In this document: in pieces, positions 1 through 11,475 of the stretch
Layout of the letters: every line of letters begins with the position of its first letter
How positions within the stretch are numbered: position 1 is the first letter of the stretch
Assembly: GCA_028571685.1 (NCBI GenBank)
Contig: CM053143.1
Span: 50,647,208-50,711,207, forward strand
Length of the DNA stretch: 64,000 nucleotides
Source: Heterohyrax brucei
Taxonomy: Eukaryota; Chordata; Mammalia; Hyracoidea; Procaviidae
Direction: 5' to 3'
Made by a program: the position numbers and the translations under genes
Notes under the pieces: model-generated
Database searches by the model: none
What the model was told of the DNA's origin: nothing
The model's input: only the letters and a program-made list of their open reading frames with translations

Positions 1-1387
1 TGTCTTTAATCCAAACATTTTAATGAGGTTTTCAGTGTTTGTGTTTTCTCACCACTTAAAAATCTGGGTATTTAGAGAAGAAAGGAAAAGACAGAAACTA
101 CAGCAGCTACCTCCTACCTGCTCCTCTGTTGCTATAGAGGCTGCAACTTTACCTACTGGTTCTTGTGAATATTTTAGCATAGTACTCACCCCACCCCAGG
201 AAGAGGCAGGTGGTAAGAGGAGGAGGTAATGAATCTTGGGGACCTCTTGACCAGACCACAAAAAGCTCCTGCCATCAATCATTTCTATTTCTGCTTTTAC
301 ACATCTTCTTAGACTGATGTTCAAAAATAAATATCTGAAAAAGGTCTTCCAGTTGGGGTAACTTTGCTTGCAAGTTTGCCCTGCAGGCATCAGCCAACAT
401 TTATTGATTCTCTAAATCCCTGCTGTTGGCTTTTATTAAACTGGGGTTTGTCTTTTCTTTTGGTCTCTGAGTGATTACATAGATTGGAGATGACCACATC
501 ACTGTCTCCAGGCTACATTAGCCTGTTAGATGACATCTTCCAGAGGAATTCTGGCTTTTCTGATAGTCAAAAGTACATTAGTAGGTCCTCTCACTGACTT
601 TCAAAATCCAGGGTATCTTCAGTGTTCTCAGAGGGTGTACTACCATCTAAAAAAAGACAAGCATGTTTGCACAGATCTGTTTCTGCATGGGGTGAGGAAA
701 ACAGGGTGCATCCCCACTTAAGTAAACTCGGGGATTACATTTATGTTAGTGAAAAGAGTTTCACTTTGAAGTCTTCATGTCTTTGTCTGCAAAGGACTCC
801 CAGACCCTAGAGCCATCTCAGCAAAGACAAATCACCCTTTATGAACCCCCAGGAACCACCAGCTCTGGCCTTGGTTTTCAGAGCAGTTGTGAGATGGGTT
901 AAGTGAGTGACATTATGAGAAGACTTTAGCCATGATACTTGGTACATGGTAGGCTCCACTGAGTTAAGGAAGTGGCAGCATAAAAAAATCTTTAAAAAAT
1001 CATCTTTTATACACGTGTGCATTTTTCAAACTTATTCTTGCACATTATATCACCAGCAGCACAATGAGGAGTAATACCAATGCCTCTGACGGTTCCTCTA
1101 ATGTGCATTTAATGTGTAGATAACCCAAGTCACAAGTCGGCTTTTTCTATGTAGTACGTAAATAGAGGTTGCGCTATAAGTAGGACTAGAATTAAATCCT
1201 CTGTGTCAGTTTCTGGGACACTGTTCATATCATAACCACTGTTTGTCTGTGTTTCTTCACTGCTTAAATATAACGGACTGGGTCCTAGACATTCAAACTC
1301 CAGAAAAGAATTCCCAAATAAATATTTAAAATTATAAAAATAGACTAATCAAAAATGTTTCTGAGTACCTTCCAGTAGGACACGAGG
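1..1387. other. Unassigned non-coding DNA
   Basis: I see no gene or repeat here that I can name with confidence. The short open frames lack domain similarity, typical codon bias or splice context. Part of 1080-1250 vaguely resembles a decayed MIR but is too diverged to call. Confidence 0.4.
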
Positions 1388-1738
1388 GGCAGTGGTGGTT
1401 CGGTGGTAGAGTTTCACCTTCCGTGCAGAAGACGCCGGTTCAATTCCCAGCATGCATCTCATGTGCAGTCATCACGCACCTGTCAGTAGAGGTTCGCATG
1501 TTCCTATGGTATTGAACAGGCTCCAACAGCACTTCCAGACTAAAATGGACTAGAAGAAAAAAGTCTTGACCTACTTTCAAAAATCAGGGAATTAAAATAT
1601 GGATCACAGTGGTCCAGTCCACAACTGATAGTGGCGATGGAGCAGGACCACAGACCGTTTCTTGCTCAGCTGCACATGAAGTCACTAGGAGTCGGGACCA
1701 GCTCACTGGCAGCTAACTACAACCACTACCATCACTGG
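1388..1738 (+). repeat. tRNA-Gly-headed SINE with RTE-like tail
   Basis: The first ~75 bases align with a tRNA-Gly gene. 'GGTGGTTCGGTGGTAGAG' holds the A box and 'GGTTCAATTCCCAGC' the B box. A body follows with 'CTTCCAGACTAAAATGGACT', then a tail with a 'CTAGGAGTCGGGACC'-like relic of the AfroSINE/RTE end. The same head recurs at 17174 and 53617. Confidence 0.7.
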
Positions 1739-1741
1739 CAC

Positions 1742-1868
1742 AGCACAATAAATTGGGTACTAAAATATATTTATATATTTTATAAACTCTTCTTCCTCTT
1801 GGGAACAATCATTTAAGAACTACTAGGGTACTTTATACACCTATGTTTTACCACAATTAAAAATTTAC
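1742..1868 (+). repeat. Possible L1M 3' end fragment
   Basis: The 'TATGTTTTACCACAATTAAAAA' type sequence near 1840-1865 resembles the terminal 3' UTR of old L1M elements. The fragment is short and diverged, so this is a weak call. Confidence 0.3.
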
Positions 1869-1882
1869 CAGCATCTTGCCCA

Positions 1883-2030
1883 ATAGGCCTGGTGGCACAC
1901 TGGTTAAGAGTCATGGCTGCTAACTAAGAGAATGGTAGCTCAAATCCACCAGCCAGTTCTACTCTGTGCCGTAGGTCACTATGAGTTGGAATCAACTTGA
2001 TGGCAGTGGGTTTGAATTTTTTTGGTTTAA
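1883..2030 (+). repeat. AfroSINE
   Basis: tRNA-like head ('CTGGTGGCACACTGGTTAAG'), B-box-like 'TCAAATCCACC', and the diagnostic 'CACTATGAGTTGGAATCAAC' tail ending in a T-rich stretch. First of three consecutive same-strand copies. Confidence 0.9.
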
Positions 2031-2102
2031 TGCACCTACTATCTTGTAATTCCACATATTCATGTAACAAATACATAATTAAAGGAATATTATGAATCAC
2101 TA

Positions 2103-2241
2103 AGGGATCCCTAGTGGCATCTAATCATAGAGTTAGCAGTTCAAATCCACCAGCTGTTCCTTGGAAACCCTATGACATAGTTCTACTCTGTCCTATAGGG
2201 TCACCATGAGTTGGAATTGACCCCGTGGCAATGGTTTTATA
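2103..2241 (+). repeat. AfroSINE
   Basis: Slightly shortened head, 'TTCAAATCCACCAGCTGTTC', 'TTCTACTCTGTCCTATAGGG' and 'CACCATGAGTTGGAATTGAC'. Second of three consecutive copies. Confidence 0.9.
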
Positions 2242-2295
2242 AATCATGAAGATGAAGTTCAGTGTCAACAAGTACAAGTAGACGAATCTGATAAC

Positions 2296-2452
2296 TCATG
2301 GCAGTGGTTATGCACTCAGGCTGCTAAGCAAAGGTCAGCAGTTTAAATCTACCAGCTGCCCCTTGGAAATCTTATGGGGCAGTTGTACTCTGTCCGGTGA
2401 GGTTGCTATGAGTCAAATCCACTCAAAACAATGAAATTCGTTTTGGGTTTTA
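2296..2452 (+). repeat. AfroSINE
   Basis: Same family and strand as the previous two. Diverged head 'GGCAGTGGTTATGCACTCAG' and a tail running into 'CGTTTTGGGTTTT'. Confidence 0.85.
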
Positions 2453-2507
2453 ATACCACGTTGGAGAATTATACAGATAAAGTGAGACAATGTATGTAAA
2501 CAACTAG

Positions 2508-2990
2508 TAGCAGTCTTCTAAAATGACCCCTGATGAACCTCACCTCCTAGCTTTTACGCCCTGTGTAGTCGCCTGCCTCTGAGTATAAGCTGGACCTAGT
2601 GAGTTGCTTCTAATTAACAGACTATAGCAAAAGTGATGCAATGTCACTATCGTGATTAGGTTACAAAGATCTTTCTAACACTTTCTTGCTCACTCACCTG
2701 TGAGCCGTTCAGGTAGCCAGCAGCTTGTGAGGAATAGGGGTCTTAGTCCAACAGCCCCTGAGGAACTCAGTCCTGCCAACAACCACACAGGTGAGTGATT
2801 TCTCCTCTAGTCAAGCCTGGAGGTGACTATGGTTCCAGCTAACACCTAGATTGCAGCTTTTAAACAGAATACCCCAGTAAGCCATTCCTAGATTCCTGAC
2901 CTACAGAAACTAAGAGATAGTAAATGTTATTTTAAGATACTCAGCTTTAGGTAATTTGTTATACAGTAATAGATAACGAATTCAAGCACC
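2508..2990 (+). repeat. MLT1-type MaLR LTR
   Basis: The order of blocks follows the MLT1 LTR: a 'CACCTCCTAGCTTTTACGCC' region with 'TGTGTAGTCGCCTGCC', then 'CCAACAACCACACAGGTGAG', then 'TTCCTGACCTACAGAAACT'. The end reads 'GTAATTTGTTATACAGTAAT AGATAAC'. It is a solo LTR from an old mammal-wide ERVL-MaLR; no internal sequence is adjacent. Confidence 0.8.
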
Positions 2991-2994
2991 ATGA

Positions 2995-3918
2995 CCATTT
3001 TAAAGTCTGTAATATATAGAGGCCATATTATTTTATACTGGGGTTGTAAATTTGGGGGCTTATCTACAAAACTGGATTTCTTTTTTCAAGCTAGCAATGA
3101 GACTTCTAAAGAGCTACCCTTGCTAAGAGGAAAAGCCAACTAACTAGCTAGTTGATGGAAAGGAATGACTGGGTTATGTTCTGGTGGTGCTCTCCTTAGC
3201 TAATCCTGTATGGTAACCAGCACCAAATAGCAATGAAGAAGCATACCGTAAATATACAACCTATGGGCAAAGATGCAGTTAAATTCATCCTGGCTGAGCA
3301 GGAGTTGGAATGACAGTGGTCCACTGGAACCACTTCTGTAAAACATTGGGAAACATGGACCTTGACCTTGTAGAAATTAAATGGCTCCCTCAGCAGTCCT
3401 ATTTTGATCTGTTCTCATTGCTTCCTGTAGACAGTTGGCTCTTAATCTGTTTTATAGAAGCACTTTCTGTTCCTTGGATAAAAAGGAAGTACATAAATTT
3501 CCACTGCCATATTACCATACATGCATGGTTGTATTTGGGCACAAGCACACTGTTCTTGTCATAAATCCTGACTCAAAATGGTGCTCAGGATTTTCTGTCT
3601 CATTCTTTGTTCTTATAAGATTGACTAAACTGATTAAAAGGAGAAATACATAAGCTTTGAAACTGTTCACACCAATGATGTGGTTTCAGTAGCTTATAAA
3701 AGTGGCAAACATGAGAAAGTGAAAAGAAGGAAATATCAGCAAAGAAAGAGCTCTTAAAGGCATAGGGTTGGTTTGTTCAGAACAGAAGCATGCATATCTT
3801 TTGGGGGCCTGTGAGACACCCCTTCTCTTGTCTATGGCTGGATTGTGATCCATGGAAATGTGGGGTTACTTTCCTGTATGGCCTGCCTCTATCATATTGG
3901 GGTATCTATGAGCCCTCT
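2995..3918. other. Unassigned non-coding DNA
   Basis: No recognisable repeat or gene. Two overlapping open frames around 3310-3653 show no domain resemblance and I treat them as chance. Confidence 0.4.
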
Positions 3919-3919
3919 T

Positions 3920-4075
3920 CGAAACCCTGGTAGCATAGTGGCTAAGTGCCCTGACTGCTAATCAGAAGGAAAGCAGTTCAAACCCACCAGATGCTCCTTG
4001 GAAACTATGGAACAGTTCTACACTGTCCTATAGGATCACTATGAGTGAGAATCAGCTCGATGACAATCAGCTCAA
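3920..4075 (+). repeat. AfroSINE
   Basis: Begins 'GAAACCCTGGTAGCATAGTG', continues with 'TTCAAACCCACCAGATGCTC' and 'TCACTATGAGTGAGAATCAG'. Confidence 0.9.
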
Positions 4076-4154
4076 CCACAAGGTTGAGGTGAGGGCTAAG
4101 TGTGATAATCTGTACAATGTCCTTTGCGTTGTGTCTGACACATAATACCATAGT

Positions 4155-4338
4155 TACCATCTGGTCAGTTCCTGCTCATGATGGACTCCGTGTGGGTCAG
4201 AGCAGACCTGTGCTCCACAAGGTTTTCAATGGGTTTTTGAAGTAGACCTTTCTTTTGGGGTGACTCTGTGTGGACTTGAACCTCTGACATTCAGTCAGGA
4301 ACAGAGTGTTTACTGTTTGTACCACCCCGGAACTCCCG
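4155..4338 (-). repeat. AfroSINE, long variant
   Basis: Reverse orientation. 'GACTCCGTGTGGGTCAGAGC' is the reversed tail and 'ACCACCCCGGAACTCCC' the reversed head. This variant has an extra middle block around 'CCTTTCTTTTGGGGTGACTC'. Confidence 0.8.
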
Positions 4339-4559
4339 ACACATATTTAGTGCAATATAAATGCTCTTGGTAATTTTTAGCACTACTGTTTTTTATGTTG
4401 CTTGTTCTCTTTCCATGTGTCAAGCTGTTGGTTCTTTGAAGAGAGAGACTTTTGGAATTTTAGACATAGATTGCTACATGGTTGCTTTTAGGGAACTTAC
4501 CTAGGCTGAAAACAATCCTTTCTAGGCAGTCCTGAGAATGTCCTCTTCTGTATTCTATC

Positions 4560-4985
4560 AGCACCCTCTGTCTTGGTGATCTCATCCCCTTGTAACTTCA
4601 AATACCATCTGCTCCATGACAACTTACAAATTTATATCTCCAGCTCAGGTATGTCTCCTGAACTTCAGACTTGTGTCTCTAACTGCCTGCTTGATGTCTT
4701 CATTAGGATATCCAGTGAGCACCTCAGCCCTTAATCTCCTCCTCCCTGTCCCCCCCCCCAAAACCTATCTTTACCACGGTTTGCATCTCAGTTGCTGGTA
4801 ACCCCACTGATTTAGGTGCTCAGGCCAAAAACCTTAGAGTCATGTTTGTATCCTCTTTTTCTCTCATAACCCATAGGCAACTCCCCAGAAAATCCTGCTG
4901 GTTCTACCTTCAAAAGATATCTAGAATCTGAGCATTTCCCACTACTGCCATTGCCTCCGCCAACCTCGTCACGTGTCACCTCCAG
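4560..4985 (+). repeat. L2-like LINE fragment
   Basis: 'ACAAATTTATATCTCCAGCTC', 'CCTGAACTTCAGACTTGTG', 'CTCAGGCCAAAAACCTTAG' and 'AAAATCCTGCTGGTTCTACC' occur in the order I associate with an old mammalian L2 coding region. A poly-C run lies near 4750. The family assignment is less certain than for the L2 at 11.96 kb. Confidence 0.5.
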
Positions 4986-4996
4986 CACACCAGAAA

Positions 4997-5195
4997 AAAA
5001 CCAAACTTGTTGTAATGGAGTCAATTTCAACTCATGGCAACTCTGTGTGTGTCAGAGTAGAACACTACAGATTTTCCAAGGTTGACTTTTGAAGGATGGG
5101 GAGGGAAAGACTATATAAAAAGGCCTTTCTTCTAAGGTGCCCCTGAGTGAATTCCAACTCTCAATCTTTCAGTTAGCAACCAAGCACTTTAATGA
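4997..5195 (-). repeat. AfroSINE, long variant
   Basis: Reverse orientation: 'CCAAACTTGTTGTAATGGAG' at the 3' end of the SINE, 'TTTCAACTCATGGCAACTCT', then the reversed head 'TTCAGTTAGCAACCAAGCAC'. Confidence 0.85.
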
Positions 5196-5235
5196 TTTGC
5201 ACTTGCTTGCAAACAGAACAGATTCCAGTAGCCAT

Positions 5236-5450
5236 CTTTTTAAAAAATAATTTTGCAGTAATTTAAAACTTACAGAAAAGTTGCTGGGACAATACAAAGA
5301 ACTCCTGTATTCACTCTTCTCAGATTTCCTAATTGTGAAAATTTTTCCACATTTGCTTTCTCCTTCATACTCTCTCTTGTTCATGCTCTCTCTCTGTCTT
5401 TCGTCTATTTTAATTTTTTAAAAATACATTCTATTGTATTTTAGGCAAAA
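5236..5450 (-). repeat. L1M 3' UTR, first segment
   Basis: 'ACAATACAAAGAACTCCTGT' and the neighbouring text match the reverse of an old L1M 3' UTR. The element appears to resume at 7581 after a younger insertion. Confidence 0.65.
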
Positions 5451-6293
5451 GTTTCCACAGCTAATTAGGTTTGATTTAACAATTTCTGTACAAGTTGTTC
5501 TGTAACATTGGTTAACAATTTTCATAATGTGTCAGCGTTCTCATTATTTCCATTCTGTTTGTCCTGTTTCCATTGGTCTAGCTTCCCTTCCCCTCCTTAT
5601 GTGCTCACTTTTGCTTTTGGGTAAATGTAGATCATATAGTCTCATATAGTTGATTGTTTAAGGCAGTACATTACTCACAGGTGATTCTGTTTATTTTAGA
5701 AGCCAATTTATTATTTGACAGAAAAGTGACCTCCACGAGTGACTTCAGTTCCAAGTTCAAAGGTTGCCTTAGAGCAATAGTCTCAGGGATTCCACTAGCC
5801 TCTATCAGTCCAATAAGTCTAGCCTTTCTTAAGAACTTGAATTTTTTTCTATGTTTTTCTCCCATTCTATCAAGAACCTTCTATTGTGTCCCTGGTCAGA
5901 AAAGGTAGCTAGGCACCACCACCATTGCTAGAAGATGTCGTGATTCCTGTGGGCTGTTAGTCCTATGAACTAGTTTCTTCTTTGAGTCTTTGGTTTCCTT
6001 CATTCTCTTTTGTTCCAGATTAATAGAGACCAACAGTTGTATCTTAGATGGCCACTTGCAAGTTTTTAAGACCCCAGAAGGTACTCATCAAATTAAGGTG
6101 TAAAACATTTATCTTTACGAATTATGCTATGCCAGCTGACAGAGTTGTCCCACAAGACCGTGGTCCTAAACCTTTTAACCTAGTTAACCAAGTCCATGGG
6201 GTATTTGAACATATTTAGGAAGTGTCCACAACTGTGCCTCTATGTGGTTTATTATGTATATGATCATATATGCACCACACTCATACATGCATA

Positions 6294-6632
6294 TACAGAG
6301 TCCTCTGATTATGAGTGTCTGATTTGTGAACAACTCATACTGAAAACTAGACTGTCCCAAAGCTAAGTATTTGAGTTAAATTCAATGGTTCATAATAACA
6401 AAAACACACACACTACATGGTGATGCTCATGAAAACATTGTATGGTTTGGGACTGTTAAGTGTTTCACACATATAGAGAGGTAAAACATATACTATATAC
6501 TAAGACACACAGTTGATTAACTGACCCTAAATAAGAACTGTATGTGTCTGTTCCAGCTTACATACATAGAAATTCAAAGATAGACTAGGAATGTATTTTA
6601 GTCATAACCCAGGGACTGCCTATATACATATG
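6294..6632. mobile_element. Decayed small DNA transposon (Tc1/mariner-like MITE)
   Basis: The left edge (cagagtcctctgattatgag) and right edge (ataacccagggactgccta) resemble the imperfect inverted ends of a Tigger-like MITE that ends 'GGGGACTGCCTGTA'. The flanks are TA-rich ('TATACA' left, 'TATATA' right), consistent with TA target duplication. No transposase is visible. The call is from memory of the end sequence and is moderate. Confidence 0.4.
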
Positions 6633-7462
6633 CATATAGATACATCTATACATGCACATGCATGTACTCATTTATGCCTCCCTACACACATGAATGCATA
6701 AATATATATCGATGTAACCACACTCATATTTTTTGGTTATTACTGTTCTTGCAAAATTGTATATGTTATAGCATTTACTGAAATTGTCTTTTATTCTTGT
6801 GTACTTACATTTTCATTTGCTGTGGTCAAGTTGTGCAGACTTCCACAGAATAGGGTATTTGCCTTTCCCGCCACCAAAAATAACCAGTGTCTACGATCTA
6901 GAAAGTGATTCCCCTCCCTCCCTCTCCCATCTCTGGGAACTACCAAAGATGGCTGTTTTCTCTATGTGTCCCTATTCCTGGCTTCTGAGGAAAGTGAGAC
7001 CATGTAATATGTGTCCTTTCGTGACTGACTCATTTTACTCAGCATGTCCTCCAGAGCCATTCATGTTACGTTTTGCAGACTCCTCATTATTTTGTTTATT
7101 ATTGTGTAGTGTTAACATTGTATACACTACAAGTTGCTTATCCACTCATCTGCTGATGGACACTTAGGTTGTTTCCATCTTTTTGCTATTGTGAACAATG
7201 CTATAATGAACTTAGTTGTGCCATGTGTGTCTATTTGTATCTTACAGCCCTCTTAGTAGGATTGCTTGATCATAAGGTATCTCTAGTTTTTGGAGACAGC
7301 ACCTTACCATTGTCCATAGTTGCAGCACCATTTTACAATCCCACCAGCAGTGTACAAGCTAACATTCTCCTCCACAACATCATTGGCATTTGATGTTCTC
7401 TGTTTTTTTCGAACAGCATGATTTTCCAGGGGCGAGATGGTATCTCACTGTAGTTTTGACTT

Positions 7463-7506
7463 GATTATGAGTTGGAATTGATGGCAACAGGTTTGGTTTT
7501 GGTTTT
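7463..7506 (+). repeat. AfroSINE 3' tail, truncated
   Basis: Only 'TATGAGTTGGAATTGATGGC' and the GGTTTGGTTTTGGTTTT tail remain, interrupting the L1 text. Confidence 0.7.
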
Positions 7507-7580
7507 AATGGCTGATGATGGTGAGTATCTTTTCATGTGCTTGTTAGCTGGCTGAATGTGTCTCTTCTAAACTCTTTCAC

Positions 7581-8828
7581 AGCAAGTAATATTACCTGTA
7601 AACACTCCAATGTGTGTTTTTCAAAAAACAAGAAAAGAACACCACTCCCCTATATAACCAGCACATAAGTATACAAGTCTGTAAATCAAGAAACCAACAT
7701 TGATTCAACAGTGTCATTCAATTCCATTAGAATTTCTCAATTGTCCCAACAATGTCTCTTTTCCATTGTGGTCCAGTATCCTCTCAGGAACATGTGTTAC
7801 ATTTAGCTGTCATGTCTCTTGAGAGTCCTTCATTCTGAAACATGCTTCAGTTTTTCTCCATTTCTCATGTACAGGGGTAGATTAACCAGTAAGGAAGGTA
7901 GCATGAGTTTACAGTCAACAATATACACACACACGGGCTTAATTGTATATTTCACATGGACTTTTACTACATCAAAGGTGGGTGAAAAACAAGTGAAATT
8001 ATGTACCACAGATTAGTAAATAAGCACAATTAAGCCCATGTGTACCTCGCTTATTTGGGAATCCATTGCTGCTCGTGTGCTTGACATTCTAAGGTGTCTT
8101 ACATTCTGCAGGCTGACCTCCAACCTGGCCCACATGATATTTCCACATTATCAGAATTAGCCCATTCGTTCTTGTCAGTAATTCTAAAGAAACAGTGCTG
8201 TGCTCTTCTCATTGCTTCATATCAGCAGCTACAGTATCATCCTATCCTACCAGTGGTGATAGTAAGCCTTAGCCACCTGGTTATGTTGATGCTGCCGGGT
8301 TTCTACAATTATATTTATTTAAATTATATGTATCTACAACTATATTCCCCATGCAAGTGATTAAGTGGGGAGATATTCCTAGCTTATGTCAAAATATCCT
8401 GTTCGTCATGAAACTTTTGCCCATTGGCCGCAGCATCCATTCATGACTTCAGACTAAATCAACCAGATCTATATAGCTGCTAAATGATGGTTCTCTATTT
8501 CCACTACTCCTTCTACATTTATTACTTGGCATTTAACAGTAATGACAAGCTTTCTCTTTTCCTGTATTTTTCCGGTTTTGTTTTGTTTTAAATCAGTATG
8601 GACTCCTGTTTTATCCAATGGGTTGTAATCCATTATTATTACTTGCCTTGATGCTTAGATTGTTCCTGATTTGGCCAGAAAGTGCTCATTTAAGACAGCC
8701 CTGTGTTCTTATGCAGTGTCTGCACTGTTCATTGAATATCTCCTTAATTTCTGACATAAAAAAAATGACCCAAGCTTGTCTTACATTTTCCAATCCTCTG
8801 CCCCACAATCAGCCACAGCCCTGATACC
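7581..8828 (-). repeat. L1M 3' UTR, second segment
   Basis: 'TTTAGCTGTCATGTCTCTTG', 'TTCTCATTGCTTCATATCAG', 'ACTCCTGTTTTATCCAATGG' and 'TTGTAATCCATTATTATTAC' occur in the order expected of a reversed L1MC/E-type 3' UTR. It continues the element begun at 5236. Open frames here (for example 8094-8360) are chance. Confidence 0.7.
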
Positions 8829-9107
8829 TTTATTTATTTTGTTTTAACTATGTGATAGGTGTTTTTACAGGTGTTTCTGCACAAAAGTTGTAGGAACAGG
8901 ATCATGGGGACAGAGGGGCCAATATTGAAAGAAAAGCATGTTAGCTTCAAGGAAATGTTTCTATAATAGGAAATAATATGTTCATAACAAGAGAGTGGAG
9001 AATAAGCACAGAGGAATACTTCTCAGCTGGGGAGGGAAAAATGAAACAAAAACCTAAAGAGGTGTTAGTCTTTTTTTTAATCATGCACCACCAAAAATAA
9101 ATAAAAT
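8829..9107. other. Unassigned insert within the L1M region
   Basis: No feature recognised. It separates L1M text ending at 8828 from a SINE. Confidence 0.35.
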
Positions 9108-9307
9108 GAAACTAAACCATTGCCAGCAAGTTGATCCCAACTCATGACAATCCTGTGTGTATAAATGTGCTCCATAGGTTTTCAATGACTGTGATCATTT
9201 GAAAGTATATTACCAGTCCTTTCTTCCAAGGAACCTTGATGAATTCAAACCACCAACCTTTCAGTCACCAAACACTTAATAATTTTTTTATGTCACCCAA
9301 GGACACC
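9108..9307 (-). repeat. AfroSINE, long variant
   Basis: Reverse orientation: 'AGCAAGTTGATCCCAACTCA' tail, 'CACCAACCTTTCAGTCACCA' near the head, ending 'GTCACCCAAGGACACC'. Confidence 0.85.
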
Positions 9308-9571
9308 TAATTATGCACCACTGGCCTCCACTTACATCTCTGTTGAGTGAGCTCTGCAGAGAACCATGGACTCATTGAAAGAGACTGAAAGTATAAAAGA
9401 GAGAGCAAATAAATGACAGAGATAGTACCAGGTGAGGCAGAGATGGAGAAACCAATAGTATAGCTGAAAGAGTGAGCCTTGCATAAGGAAACACTTCATC
9501 TTTCTCAGACCAGAAGAAGGGACATGTTGCTTTGAGGCAGATACAAGAGTCCCTAATCTCCCTGTTCCAAG
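9308..9571. other. Unassigned non-coding DNA
   Basis: Nothing recognisable; short open frames on the minus strand here have no domain support. Confidence 0.35.
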
Positions 9572-9635
9572 CCTTTTTAGCTGCTGGGTAGTTCTGAGTT
9601 GGAAGTGACTTGTTGACAATGGGTTTGGTTTGTTA
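9572..9635 (+). repeat. AfroSINE tail, truncated
   Basis: 'GTTCTGAGTTGGAAGTGACT' then 'GACAATGGGTTTGGTTTG' is the 3' end of the family; the head is absent or too decayed. Confidence 0.65.
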
Positions 9636-9639
9636 ATAT

Positions 9640-9861
9640 ACACCAGTTCAACAGTTTCTACATATCTAGTTCATTGACATTAATTACATTCTTGAATTGT
9701 GTAATCATTCTCACCCTTCTTTTTTGAGTTGTTTCCCCTTCATTAACATAAATTCACTTCCCTTTAAGGTCCCTATATAATCTTTCCATTTGCTGTCGTT
9801 ATTTTGATCCTATAGAGATAATTCTTAAAAGAGAGTAGTGTTCAAGGCAGACAGCTTTTAC
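9640..9861 (-). repeat. L1 3' UTR-like segment
   Basis: 'CACCAGTTCAACAGTTTCTA', 'TTGTGTAATCATTCTCACCC' and 'GAGATAATTCTTAAAAGAG' resemble a reversed L1 3' UTR. The boundary with the L1M text at 9862 is unclear. Confidence 0.45.
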
Positions 9862-10029
9862 TAATTAAGCTATTGTTTTATTTTAACCTGATTTCTTTTG
9901 GATGGTGGAAGACAGTGTTCAGAAACCAATATCTGGTGTTTAGCATGTTCTTTGCTACAGGATACCAGTGTTTTTAAGCCCTCTCGGTAGGCAGAGCTAG
10001 GAGATATGTGTATGTCTATACTTGGACGT
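9862..10029 (-). repeat. L1M 3' UTR, third segment
   Basis: 'GACAGTGTTCAGAAACCAAT' followed by 'ATCTGGTGTTTAGCATGTTC' continues the reversed L1M UTR after the 8829-9861 insertion. Confidence 0.55.
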
Positions 10030-10182
10030 GGAGCCCTGGTGGTGTAGTAGCTTAGCATTTCGTTAAAAGCTCAGCACTTTTCTCTATCAGTTACTCCTTA
10101 AAAACTCAGTGGGACAGTTCTACTCTGTCATATAAGATCATTATGAGTTGGAATCAGCTCAGCAGCAATGGGTATTTTTTTT
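10030..10182 (+). repeat. AfroSINE
   Basis: 'GAGCCCTGGTGGTGTAGTAG' head and 'ATTATGAGTTGGAATCAGCT' tail ending in a T run. It is inserted in L1M text that resumes at 10183. Confidence 0.85.
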
Positions 10183-10235
10183 TACCATACACATACACAC
10201 ATCTATATCATTTCTTTATATGTATATTACCTACA

Positions 10236-11475
10236 TGCTGAAGATCATTCAAAAGCAGTTGCAACAGTATATTGACAGGGAACTACCAGAAATTCAAGCT
10301 GGATTCAGAAGAGGACATAGAACAAGGGACATCATTGCCAGTGTCAGGTGGATCTTGGCTGAAACCTGGGAATACCAGAAAGATGTTTACCTGTGTTTTA
10401 TTGACTATGCAAGGACATGTAACTGTGTAGATCATAACAAATTATGAATAACACTGTGAAAAGTCAGAATTCCACAAGACTGAATTGTGTGTATGAGAAA
10501 CATGTACATGGACCAGAGGTTGTTTTTTGAACAGAACAAGGGCATACTGTATGGTTTAAAGTCAGACAGGTGTGTGTCAGGGTATCTTCCTTCAGTGGAC
10601 TTATTCAATCTGTGTACTGAGCAAGGAATTCAATCTGAAGCTGAATTGTATGAAAAACAACAGGACATCAGGATTAAAGGAAGACTCATTGACAACCTGC
10701 ATTATGGATACAACACAACCTTGCTTGCTGAAAGTGAGGAGGACTTGAAGCACTTACTGATGAAAATCAAAGACCACAGGTTTCAGTATGGATTATACCT
10801 CAACATAAAGACAACAAAAGCCTAACAACTGGACAAATAAGCAACATCATGATAAATGGAGAAAAAGCTGAAGTTGTCAAGACTTTCGTTTTACTTCAAT
10901 CCACAATCAACACCTATGGAAGCAGCAGTCAAATCAAATGGCACATTCTGTTGGACAAATGTGCTGTAAAAGACCTCTTCACACTGTTAAAAAGCAAAGA
11001 TGTCACTAAGGTGTACCTGATCCAAGCCCTAGGTGTCTTCAGTCATCTCATATGGATATAAAAGCTGGACAATGAATAAGGAAAATCAAAGAAGAACTGA
11101 TGCCTTTGAATTACAGTTTTGAAGAATATTGAATATACATCAACTACCAGAAGAACTAGCAAATCTGTTTCAAGAGAGAAACAGCTAGATTGCTCCTTAG
11201 AAGCAAGAATGGCAAGACTACACCTCACATACTTTGCATATGTTACCATGAGGGATAAGTTCCCGGAGAAGGACATCATGTTTGCTAAAGTAGAGGGTCA
11301 GTGAAAAAAAGAAGAAAGAGCCTTGTGACACAGATTACCACAGTGGCTGTGACAATGGATTCAGGCATAACAACAATCATGATGACAGCACGGGACCATG
11401 CAGTGCTTCACTGTGTTATACACAGAGTCACTATGAGTCAGAACTGATGACCAGCACCACAGCACCCAACAACAA
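10236..11475 (+). pseudogene. RTE-clade LINE, 5'-truncated, dead reverse transcriptase
   Basis: The translated text carries RTE reverse-transcriptase blocks with breaks between them. The first, at 10238-10447, includes 'LPEIQAGFRRG', 'VRWILAE' and 'VYLCFIDYA'. The block at 10487-10825 includes 'MYMDQ' and 'AESEEDLKHLLMKIKDH'. A later stretch at 10849-11061 includes 'INGEKAEVVK'. The catalytic YADD box is replaced by a HYGYNTT-like sequence near 10704-10724, so the enzyme is inactive. The 3' end has the family tail ending 'AACAACAAC'. Short matching flanks ('TTACCTAC' left, 'CTACCTAT' right) suggest a target duplication in the host L1M. It is related to BovB/RTE elements by family knowledge. 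Confidence 0.85.

Larger units (their letters stand above)
5451..7580 (-). repeat. L1 3' portion (UTR plus end of ORF2) inside an older L1M
   Basis: From 5451 to 6290 the text resembles the lineage L1 3' UTR. For example 'GGTAGCTAGGCACCACCACC' is comparable with the reverse-strand L1 at 59740. From about 6780 to 7580 it is the reverse of the ORF2 C-terminal region: 'TTGCTATTGTGAACAATGCT', 'AATCCCACCAGCAGTGTAC' and 'GAGATGGTATCTCACTGTAG'. The copy is 5'-truncated. It lies between two parts of an older minus-strand L1M and itself holds a small DNA transposon and a SINE tail. Confidence 0.75.

Noticed and set aside
2103..2452. Regularly spaced repeats suggestive of an array or CRISPR
   Set aside because: The units are whole SINEs of unequal divergence, not short direct repeats with spacers; the DNA is mammalian.
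4160..4330. Possible splice-flanked exon
   Set aside because: The segment is a reversed AfroSINE.
6784..7167. 127-codon plus-strand open frame
   Set aside because: Antisense to the L1 ORF2 C-terminal part.
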